The notes under the pieces were generated by a model. The model searched no databases and was not told the origin of the DNA. It was given only the letters and a program-made list of their open reading frames with translations. Shown here piece by piece: positions 1-5,942 of a stretch of DNA of 10,701 nt; within the stretch, counting starts at the first letter, position 1; every line of letters begins with the position of its first letter. The translations under genes and the position numbers were made by a program. This DNA comes from DASQDN01 sp035630195 (GTDB lineage: Bacteria > Acidobacteriota > Terriglobia > Bryobacterales > Bryobacteraceae), in the NCBI GenBank assembly GCA_035630195.1, contig DASQLD010000305.1, positions 1 to 10,701 on the forward strand. Reading direction: 5' to 3'.

Positions 1-19
1 AGTAGACGGCATACGAGAT
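1..19. other. Probable Illumina P7 adapter remnant
   Basis: Positions 4-19 (AGACGGCATACGAGAT) equal the last 16 bases of the Illumina P7 flow-cell oligo, and positions 1-19 match it at 18 of 19 bases (T instead of A at position 3). A chance match of this length in 10 kb is very unlikely, and it sits exactly at the window edge, as residual adapter at a contig end would. The bases after it do not read on into a TruSeq or Nextera primer sequence that I recognise. Treat these bases as non-genomic. Confidence 0.8.
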
Positions 20-67
20 TAAGTGTGTTTCTGAGAATGGTACGTCTCACAATGTGCCTCACAATTG
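20..67. other. Short non-coding stretch downstream of the anchor-D gene
   Basis: This stretch follows the stop codon of the 711-aa minus-strand gene. It contains an 8-bp direct repeat, CTCACAAT, at 46-53 and 58-65 (12-bp period). I see no GC-rich hairpin with a T tract on the minus strand, so no intrinsic terminator can be called here. The stretch may be cut short by the contig end. Confidence 0.4.
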
Positions 68-2203
68 CTATCGAAGGTTTGCTGTTACAGGGCTGGAGAC
101 GCCATTGCTGTTGGTCGCAGTGACACTGACAGATTGAACGGCGCTGAGATCTCCAGATGCATTGACTGTTACGCTAGCCGTGAACTGGCTCCCGAATGCT
201 CGCGACGCGGATCCTTGATACCAGGAATTGAATGCGGCGTCGACGTCCGCGGACAGAGACGCGCCTTGGAGCTGGGCGCCCGGCACAGCCGTAAATTGAA
301 AGTCCATGCGGCTTACGGATCGAGGAGTCGAGTATCCGCTCACGATGATTTCCATCGTTGTGGAAGACCTGAGTACGACCTGCACCGTCCGCAACCTCGG
401 CTCGCTTCGGGCGACTGTAATGTTTTTCGTCGGAGGCGAAGACGGTGTCAGATTAACCGAGCCGTACTGGAAAGTTGCAGCTAGCGAGATCTGACCCGCG
501 ACGGTACCAGCCTGAAAGAGAATTTGTCTCGCTGATTCCCCAAAGATAGCTTCGGTCGAACCGGCCGGAATTCGAAAATCGACGGTACGACCCCCAGTGG
601 CAAATTGAATTGTCTGATCCTCACTAAAGGACTCGGAGATGAAGGCCAAGTTAAGTTTGCCGGTCAATGGTAGCGCGTACGGTTTCTCAAGCGTGAGGCC
701 TACCGCGGGTTGCTGTAGTGGCGTTACCGAATCCCCGATGAGCGCGAACGATACACTACCGATCGGGTCAGGCGCAGCCCCTGTACCGCGCAGTGGATAC
801 CGAAGATCATCCAACTGCAGATTTCCCGCCAAGGCGCCGACGACGTCAGGTACGAACTTCAATCTGAAGCTTAGCGACCCGCCCGCGGGGATTTTGGCGG
901 GAAAGCCCGGAAGCTGTTCGAGTTGAAAGGCATTTCCCGTTGTGCTGATTCCCGCTACCGTCGCTTCGACGTTGCCCGTATTTTCCACTCTTATGGTCGT
1001 CACGGAGGTTGTCCCGAGCGCCGCGGTCGGAAAAGACAGTCCTGCGGTAGTTGTCACAGCGACGCTGCCCGACTCTGTCGCCGCCGTAAGGGATAATCGC
1101 GAACCCAAAGATACGACTGTGATCTCGATGATCGTCCCGTCGATTCTTACGCGCCCGATAGCTGTTCCTGCCTGAGTAGGAGTGAATGCTATTTGTAGCT
1201 CGAGAGTCCTGCCTGGCGCGATTGTAGCCGGAACAATCGGCAGGTCGCCGAACTGGAACCCCGCGCCGCTGATGCTCAAGGTCGTGATACGACCATCGAT
1301 ATTTCCGTTGTTCCGAATGACCAGCCGCATGTTGCGTGTAACGCCGACAGCCGTCTCCGGCACTACAACGGGCACGCTTGGATCAACTGGCTGCTCCGTG
1401 TCATCGTACTTAAGTGAATATGTAAGAGACGGCGAGACCGCAGGTCCCTCCAGCACGATGAGTCGGGCGCCCGCGTTCGTCTCAAGACGAATCAACCCCA
1501 GGCCTCGCTCCCGCTGGGTCGGAGTGAAGGTCACCGTAAAACGAACATCTCGATCCGCCGCAATTTCGACAGGCAGCAACGGAAGACCGGAAAGGCGAAA
1601 CACATCGGGCCCATCGACAGATGCCCGCGTAAGGGTAGCCGGACCGTTTCCCCGATTCGTAATGAAGATCGTCGCGGAGGTCGATTGCCCAATGGTCGTG
1701 TCAGGGAACCGTAGGGGAGTTCCGTCCGTTAAAGCCGTTTGGTTACCGCCGGCAATGAGATAACTGAGAACGAGATCGGGCGCGACACCGATACCTCCCA
1801 GGAAGAATGTAAACGGCGTTCGACGACTTCCTTCTGTCACCTCAACCGTCAGGTTTCCGGAATTGACGCCCTTTGCTGTCGGAGCGAATTCGATTTCGAA
1901 GGAGGTCGCTTCCACCGCCCTCAGTTCGACAGGAGCGCGACCATTCGAAGTAAATCCTTCGCCTGTAAGGGCGATACGAGAAATCGTTACCGGAACGCGT
2001 TCAGCATTCATGATGTTGAATACGACACGCGCAGTCTGTCCTACCGTGATCGATCCCATCTGAATCGTTCCGTTCGACGAAATCACATTCGCCGTGGGAG
2101 ACGAAACGTTCCGATAGCTGAACGACATCGTGACCGCTGTTTGTGCCGCTGCCACGCCGATCGAGGCCACGCAGACAAATAATGTTTTCCAAAAAGTCTT
2201 CAT
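68..2203 (-). CDS. Secreted protein with four choice-of-anchor D (ASH/HYDIN-like) repeats
   Basis: A 711-aa exported protein. Residues 1-20 form a Sec signal peptide (MKTFWKTLFVCVASIGVAAA, cleavage near AAA-QT). Four tandem beta-sandwich repeats of the choice-of-anchor D / ASH type follow, at about 23-138, 143-255, 257-368 and 370-476. Each has the pattern F-P-x-T-x-x-G, then I-x-N-x-G-N and, toward the end, F-x-P-T-x-x-G. Residues about 480-711 are a different, beta-rich tail ending in a Trp-Tyr segment (661-662) and a VSVTATNSNGVSS stretch. I remember similar tails in Acidobacteriota secreted proteins but cannot name a domain. No catalytic motif is visible; a structural, adhesive or scaffold role at the cell surface is inferred. 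The ATG overlaps the upstream stop codon (ATGA) and no Shine-Dalgarno sequence is visible before it, so translation is probably coupled to the upstream gene. Last gene of the putative operon. Confidence 0.85.
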   Translation of the reverse strand: MKTFWKTLFVCVASIGVAAAQTAVTMSFSYRNVSSPTANVISSNGTIQMGSITVGQTARVVFNIMNAERVPVTISRIALTGEGFTSNGRAPVELRAVEATSFEIEFAPTAKGVNSGNLTVEVTEGSRRTPFTFFLGGIGVAPDLVLSYLIAGGNQTALTDGTPLRFPDTTIGQSTSATIFITNRGNGPATLTRASVDGPDVFRLSGLPLLPVEIAADRDVRFTVTFTPTQRERGLGLIRLETNAGARLIVLEGPAVSPSLTYSLKYDDTEQPVDPSVPVVVPETAVGVTRNMRLVIRNNGNIDGRITTLSISGAGFQFGDLPIVPATIAPGRTLELQIAFTPTQAGTAIGRVRIDGTIIEITVVSLGSRLSLTAATESGSVAVTTTAGLSFPTAALGTTSVTTIRVENTGNVEATVAGISTTGNAFQLEQLPGFPAKIPAGGSLSFRLKFVPDVVGALAGNLQLDDLRYPLRGTGAAPDPIGSVSFALIGDSVTPLQQPAVGLTLEKPYALPLTGKLNLAFISESFSEDQTIQFATGGRTVDFRIPAGSTEAIFGESARQILFQAGTVAGQISLAATFQYGSVNLTPSSPPTKNITVARSEPRLRTVQVVLRSSTTMEIIVSGYSTPRSVSRMDFQFTAVPGAQLQGASLSADVDAAFNSWYQGSASRAFGSQFTASVTVNASGDLSAVQSVSVTATNSNGVSSPVTANLR

Positions 2204-3126
2204 TGCTGATTCACGGGAACAAAGAAGGACGCCATCTCCGAAAGATCCACCAACACCAGCGGTTCAGGACCCACATCGTTGAGAAGGAGCAGATTATTCG
2301 AATTGAGAGCTTCACAACGGGTGGGCTGAGCCGCTAGATATATGGTGGCCAGAATACTGCGGCTTGATGCATCCAACACAACTGCGGTTGAATCTGCGTT
2401 CGCTACCAGGAGGCGATTATCTCTACCCAGGCAAACGGCCGCGGGCTTGTTGATTCCTTCTTTTTCATTTGCGAGAAGAGTGACTTCCCGACTTCCAGAC
2501 ACATCGGAAATCATAGAGAGCGAATTTCTCGCCCTGTCGGCAACCGCAACGTCTCGCCCTCCGTTCAAAAAAGCCACGCTCGAAATATCTTCGAAACGTC
2601 CCAACAGCGTGATCCCGTTGTCAACCCATCGGTAAAGGCTATCGCGGGTTCCAAACAAGACCGCCGTCCCTTCCACCGCGACAACGGAAATTTCGCCGTA
2701 CTCAGCTGTGCCGATAGAACTTTGAAGATCGGAATTCATGAATCTCACGAGCTTCGATTCGGCGCTGGAGTACGCCACTCCGAAATCTCCAGTGGCACTC
2801 AAAGCCACCAGATTGCATTTCGTCAACCAGCCGCCGTGATCGCTCACTTCAGGAGTGGAAGTGATGTCGGTAATTCGGACGATCGCGCCGCTCTCCTTAA
2901 CGATGCCAACCGCTGTATTCTGCGCCTGTCGAATCACAACCGATTGGAGGATCACGGGAAGGTCAACGGGTGACCCGAGCAGCGAACCACCTGGAAATCC
3001 ATTAATCGGACGGATAGAGCCACTCTCTTTTTCGAAGACATAGCCCGATACAGGCCCGGCGAAATCGGCGGTTAACCCTGGCAATGCCACGAGGACTGGA
3101 AACAGGAGCAGTCTGGCAGAGCGCAT
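2200..3126 (-). CDS. Secreted beta-propeller-like protein
   Basis: About 308 aa from the ATG, or 309 from the in-frame GTG just before it (3129). Both starts suit the GGAGG at 3140-3136, with 9- and 6-nt spacing, so the choice is open. The N-terminus is a typical Sec signal peptide (MRSARLLLFPVLVALPGLTA, cleavage before DF). The rest is made of repeated beta-strand units of the YncE/NHL style, for example a DVAVADRARNSLSMI unit and, further on, a LLVANADSTAVVLD unit, which suggests an incomplete or degenerate beta-propeller. No enzyme motif is visible. Such folds usually bind partners or ligands; the function here is unknown. It overlaps the Ig-like gene at its start (TGATG) and the anchor-D gene at its stop (ATGA), which implies co-translation of all three products. 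Confidence 0.8.
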   Translation of the reverse strand: MRSARLLLFPVLVALPGLTADFAGPVSGYVFEKESGSIRPINGFPGGSLLGSPVDLPVILQSVVIRQAQNTAVGIVKESGAIVRITDITSTPEVSDHGGWLTKCNLVALSATGDFGVAYSSAESKLVRFMNSDLQSSIGTAEYGEISVVAVEGTAVLFGTRDSLYRWVDNGITLLGRFEDISSVAFLNGGRDVAVADRARNSLSMISDVSGSREVTLLANEKEGINKPAAVCLGRDNRLLVANADSTAVVLDASSRSILATIYLAAQPTRCEALNSNNLLLLNDVGPEPLVLVDLSEMASFFVPVNQQ

Positions 3127-3716
3127 CACCGGGGTCCTCCGACAGAAACACCACCGATATTCAGGTTCGTCGGCACACTCGTCACGGTGTTGCTGCTACT
3201 GCCGCCGCTAACCGCGAGAATGACACCGGCAGCCGCTCCGCCGCCGATAAGACTGATCCAGAGAGCTTTTTTGCCGCCACTGCCTCCGGTTTTTGGAGCT
3301 TCGATCCCGCCTGCATTCGTATTGCTCTGCGCCAGGAATGCCGAATGTACACCCTCATCGCCGGCTACACTAACGCGAATTCGAAAGCGTCCTTCATAGG
3401 TATTGGGAATTACCTGCGTCGTTGCAGCAACCCCGTTGGCATCGGTTTGCGTTTCGAACTTGTTGCCGGTCGGACCAAAGGTGATACTCGGTCCGACCGC
3501 AGGAGCAAGAAAGGTAACAGTCACGTTCGGCACAAGTACACCGGCGCCATCGCGAACCTCCACCTTGATATTGCGTCCATACCGGCGCTTGATGTTATTG
3601 AAAGCTCCGTCGCCTTCCACTATAGTGATCTTCGGATCAGAAATTGCGCCCATTAACGACATTTGGGGAAATATTGAGACAACTGCGAACACGAGTGGGC
3701 GATAGAATGAGAACAT
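3126..3716 (-). CDS. Small exported Ig-like (Big_1-type) protein with C-terminal membrane helix
   Basis: 196 aa from the ATG at 3716. The frame stays open to a TTG at 3740, but only the ATG has a good ribosome binding site (AAGGA at 3726-3722, 5-nt spacing). Residues 1-24 are a signal peptide (MFSFYRPLVFAVVSIFPQMS...). Residues about 27-130 resemble a bacterial Ig-like domain of the invasin/Big_1 type: V-x-V-x-D-G-x-G-V-x-V-P-N-V-x-V-x-F, then T-D-A-N-G-V-A, then an F-R-I-R-V-x-V strand. A Gly/Ser/Lys hinge (142-150) leads to a hydrophobic helix at 151-169 (ALWISLIGGGAAAGVILAV) and a Ser/Thr/Gly-rich 27-residue tail. This implies an Ig domain tethered to the membrane near its C-terminus. Its place between the beta-helix gene (32 bp upstream) and the propeller gene suggests a surface partner for them. 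No enzymatic role is visible. Confidence 0.8.
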   Translation of the reverse strand: MFSFYRPLVFAVVSIFPQMSLMGAISDPKITIVEGDGAFNNIKRRYGRNIKVEVRDGAGVLVPNVTVTFLAPAVGPSITFGPTGNKFETQTDANGVAATTQVIPNTYEGRFRIRVSVAGDEGVHSAFLAQSNTNAGGIEAPKTGGSGGKKALWISLIGGGAAAGVILAVSGGSSSNTVTSVPTNLNIGGVSVGGPR

Positions 3717-3721
3717 TGGTT

Positions 3722-3726
3722 TCCTT
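3722..3726 (-). promoter_or_regulatory. Ribosome binding site deciding the Ig-like gene start
   Basis: On the minus strand AAGGA precedes the ATG at 3716 by 5 nt. The upstream alternative TTG at 3740 has no comparable site. This supports the 196-aa form over the 204-aa form. Confidence 0.65.
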
Positions 3727-3748
3727 TGAAGCGGCAACAAGTCTAATT

Positions 3749-5716
3749 TCAGAGCTCGACGTCGTCAAGCACCTCTGGAACTGCTTCCGTTGCTGGTTGG
3801 CCCAGAGGTCCGGTCGGAATCAGTTTCAGGTCACTTGTGATGAGAAGAGCGTCAAGTTCCAATCCGGCGTCAGCCGAACTGAGAGTAAGCCAGTGAGAGC
3901 CCGCCGTCAGGTGTACAATTCTCTGAACCGGCTGCGCGTCGGAATTCTCGGAGCGTTGATTGATGAACGACCATATCCAGCCCGATCCGCCTTCCGCCGG
4001 AAATACTGAGGTGACTGGATCGGCGCTATTGACGCGCAGACTGATCTCGCTGGAACTGCCCGACGCTTGCCTGCCGCGGATCCACACGGCATAGTCACCC
4101 TCTTTCGGGATCTCAAACAGGTACGCGCCCCAACTCGATCCATCCGGCGCAAACGAAATCGAAACGCCGCCTGATGCGTCTTCGCGACTTTGGACAAATG
4201 TGGTGTCGGACAGCGAGCCGGACTCCGCTTCCGTTTGCGCCGTGAAGTTCGCTTCCGGCGGGGCCTTCGTTCCAACGACTCTCACGAGGAAGACGCCGAA
4301 TTCTCGATCCGAGTGAGTTGGCGGATATTTCACCTCGCCGACCGGCTTGGAAACCTCGATCGAGGTCATCGGAACGCGGATTCGCTCCCCTTTGTAGTCG
4401 CCGACGAAGACTGGTTGCCCGGTAACGTTCTGCACGTCCCGAATTTCGATGGTGTCCTCGGGTGTCAGGCCAAGCGTCGAAAGATCCGCTTCGATCGCTT
4501 CCGCGCGGTCCCAGTTATACACAATGACGTGACCCCGTCCCCGCTCATATTTATTAGGCCGAACGTATACCGCCGTGCCAGTCGGCTGAGCCATCGTGAA
4601 CGAGTTCGCTCCCGAGTACCTCGAGACATCGAAGCCTCTTGTCTGTCCGATGAACTTATTGCTTGAAATAACGTCGACTTCACAATTGTGCATCGTCAGG
4701 GCTATGCCACCGGAGGCGAAGATATTTCCCTTCATCTGCAGGCCTGTACAGCCGCTGCCGTTGGGATAGTAACCGATGTTGTTATCGCCGCCATGGTTGC
4801 CCGTAAGTGGAAAATAAGTGAAGTTATCGACTAACACCGGCTTAGCGACGACGGTAGTTCCTCCGAGCAGTATGTTACGACTCCAGGCGCCGCCTAAAGA
4901 TCCATTGTTGAAGACAACATTTCCTCCCAGCTGAAACCCGTTCAGGAACGTGTCGGAAGATCCATAGATCTGCATGCCATATTCGAAGTTATTGAAGATT
5001 ACATTGTCCGCAAGAATTTTGGCGCCATCCTTGTTCTGCATGTAGACACCATGGCCGTGCGGACGATCAGGGCCGATCCAGCCGTTGTAGTAAGCAATAT
5101 TTCCGTAGAACTCGCCATCGGGAGCCGATACCCAGGACGATAGACCGTTCGCGGCGTCGTGAACGATGTTGTTGATCACCTTAACATTCGGAGCAAATAC
5201 GTTGATTCCTGTTGGTTGTGGAATATCAGCAGGAAAAGGACCGGCAATAGTGGTTATGCGACGATCGATCGAGTTACGTATCTCGAGATCCCGGAGAACT
5301 ACCCACGGTTCGAGGACATGAATCCCACCATCTATGACAACTCTCTCCTTGCCATAGGGACGTAATGTGACGGGTTGATCCTGATCGCCTTTGAGCCTCA
5401 GGTTCAAGTTCAATCTGTCTTGTATTTCATAGGTTCCGCCTCGCATGTAGATTACATCTCCGGGCCTAACGGCTATCGGGTGTTCAGACGCAGTACGGAG
5501 ATCCCAGGGTTCTTCGATTGTTCCCTTGTTGCCTCGTTTTCCGTCGAGCGCGACAAAGAACTCAGCCGGAATCATGGGCATGGCACAGACGAGCGATGCA
5601 AGTAGGAGCCTCGTCGTTCGAAACAGTGGCGCCCGCCGATGTGGGTAACAGATGGAATAGGGCTTACGTGTACTTTGCTGCATAAACATCAAGTGGCGAT
5701 CGTGCAGTATTGACAT
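3749..5716 (-). CDS. Secreted right-handed beta-helix protein with C-terminal carbohydrate-binding-like domain
   Basis: 655 aa. A long basic N-terminus (1-35) precedes a hydrophobic core (36-50, LLLASLVCAMPMIPA), with likely cleavage near A51. Residues 51-360 form a right-handed parallel beta-helix opening with the DUF1565-like pattern (AEFFVA...GD-x-IYMRGGTY) and rich in N-x-I/V-x-x-N turns. Striking motifs are NIVHD (183-187), GPDRPHGHGVYMQN (215-228) and NHGGDNNIGYY (307-317). A beta-sandwich follows (about 384-482). Residues about 493-630 look like a CBM6/35-type jelly roll, starting EAE (496-498). The only cysteines of the mature chain are C323 and C345. It is a paralogue of the divergent 736-aa gene. 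A role in binding, cleaving or epimerising a polysaccharide is inferred; the AlgG-type DPHD motif is absent. M10 and M12 are possible alternative starts; M1 is preceded by a purine-rich AAGAGAAG but no classic site. Probably the first gene of the operon. Confidence 0.85.
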   Translation of the reverse strand: MSILHDRHLMFMQQSTRKPYSICYPHRRAPLFRTTRLLLASLVCAMPMIPAEFFVALDGKRGNKGTIEEPWDLRTASEHPIAVRPGDVIYMRGGTYEIQDRLNLNLRLKGDQDQPVTLRPYGKERVVIDGGIHVLEPWVVLRDLEIRNSIDRRITTIAGPFPADIPQPTGINVFAPNVKVINNIVHDAANGLSSWVSAPDGEFYGNIAYYNGWIGPDRPHGHGVYMQNKDGAKILADNVIFNNFEYGMQIYGSSDTFLNGFQLGGNVVFNNGSLGGAWSRNILLGGTTVVAKPVLVDNFTYFPLTGNHGGDNNIGYYPNGSGCTGLQMKGNIFASGGIALTMHNCEVDVISSNKFIGQTRGFDVSRYSGANSFTMAQPTGTAVYVRPNKYERGRGHVIVYNWDRAEAIEADLSTLGLTPEDTIEIRDVQNVTGQPVFVGDYKGERIRVPMTSIEVSKPVGEVKYPPTHSDREFGVFLVRVVGTKAPPEANFTAQTEAESGSLSDTTFVQSREDASGGVSISFAPDGSSWGAYLFEIPKEGDYAVWIRGRQASGSSSEISLRVNSADPVTSVFPAEGGSGWIWSFINQRSENSDAQPVQRIVHLTAGSHWLTLSSADAGLELDALLITSDLKLIPTGPLGQPATEAVPEVLDDVEL

Positions 5717-5782
5717 TGGATGCTTCTCTTAGTACCTTGTAGCTACAAAGTACTGTTTGCTGAAGTTACGGCACGATCGCCA
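5694..5782 (-). promoter_or_regulatory. Nested inverted repeats around the start of the beta-helix gene (possible structured leader)
   Basis: TGGCGATCGTGC at 5694-5705 is exactly inverted at 5771-5782 (12 bp). On the minus-strand transcript the pairing continues, after a 1x1 mismatch, for 3 more base pairs (GUA with UAC). The enclosed segment holds the 24-bp palindrome at 5731-5754, the purine-rich presumed ribosome binding region (5727-5720) and the ATG at 5716. The 3' arm falls in codons 5-8 of the reading frame. If the transcript starts upstream of 5782, the initiation region would lie inside a closed stem. It could equally be a set of protein-binding dyads in DNA. Confidence 0.5.
5731..5754. 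repeat. 24-bp near-perfect palindrome
   Basis: AGTAC-C-TTGTAG/CTACAA-A-GTACT reads the same on both strands except for one non-complementary pair (C5736 with A5749). On the minus-strand RNA that pair becomes a G-U wobble, so the arms could pair fully apart from the few central bases needed for a turn. It ends 14 bp upstream of the 655-aa gene's ATG. An operator for a dimeric regulator or an RNA hairpin in the leader are the two likely roles. Confidence 0.6.
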
Positions 5783-5851
5783 GATGTGTGCCCTAACTCG
5801 ACCTGCGTCTAGCTAGCGGCGTTACTTAGCCAATAGCAGCACGCTTGCACC

Positions 5852-5876
5852 CCCCTGCGTATTTCTCACACAGGGG
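5852..5876. repeat. GC-rich inverted repeat upstream of the plus-strand beta-helix gene
   Basis: CCCCTGCGT (5852-5860) and ACACAGGGG (5868-5876) form a 9-bp stem with one mismatch and a 7-nt loop. No T tract follows on either strand, so it is unlikely to be an intrinsic terminator. It ends 66 bp before the plus-strand ATG and may be an operator or a leader hairpin. Confidence 0.45.
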
Positions 5877-5933
5877 TAAGGGTATAACCGCAAAGTAGTA
5901 CTAGAGCGGTTTCGAATCACAACCGATTCATTC

Positions 5934-5940
5934 AGAAGGA
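5934..5940 (+). promoter_or_regulatory. Ribosome binding site of the plus-strand beta-helix gene
   Basis: AGAAGGA lies just before the ATG at 5943. The 2-nt gap is shorter than usual, but no other in-frame ATG lies nearby and the signal peptide begins right after this start. Confidence 0.55.
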
Positions 5941-5942
5941 AC

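Larger units (their letters stand above)
5717..5942. promoter_or_regulatory. Divergent intergenic regulatory region between the two beta-helix paralogues
   Basis: This 226-bp gap separates two divergently transcribed genes, so it must hold promoters for both. It contains a 24-bp palindrome (5731-5754), half of a 12-bp inverted repeat (5771-5782), a GC-rich hairpin (5852-5876) and two of the three local copies of CAAAGTA (5746, 5891). A -10-like TATAAC lies at 5883-5888 on the plus strand, but no convincing -35 box is spaced correctly from it. No sigma-70 promoter can be placed with confidence on either strand. Confidence 0.6.

Noticed and set aside
46..65. Two copies of CTCACAAT near the left end as a possible tandem repeat
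   Set aside because: Only two short copies next to probable adapter sequence; not enough for a repeat array.
1182..1763. A 193-codon plus-strand frame opposite the ASH-repeat gene
   Set aside because: Low-complexity Arg/Ser/Pro translation with no motif; the opposite strand encodes clear repeats of a known type.
3717..3740. TTG-initiated eight-residue extension of the Ig-like protein
   Set aside because: No ribosome site precedes the TTG, while a good one precedes the ATG at 3716, which also starts directly at the signal peptide.
5914..5929. GAATC-N6-GATTC inverted repeat before the plus-strand start
   Set aside because: Only 5-bp arms, expected by chance in a region of this size.
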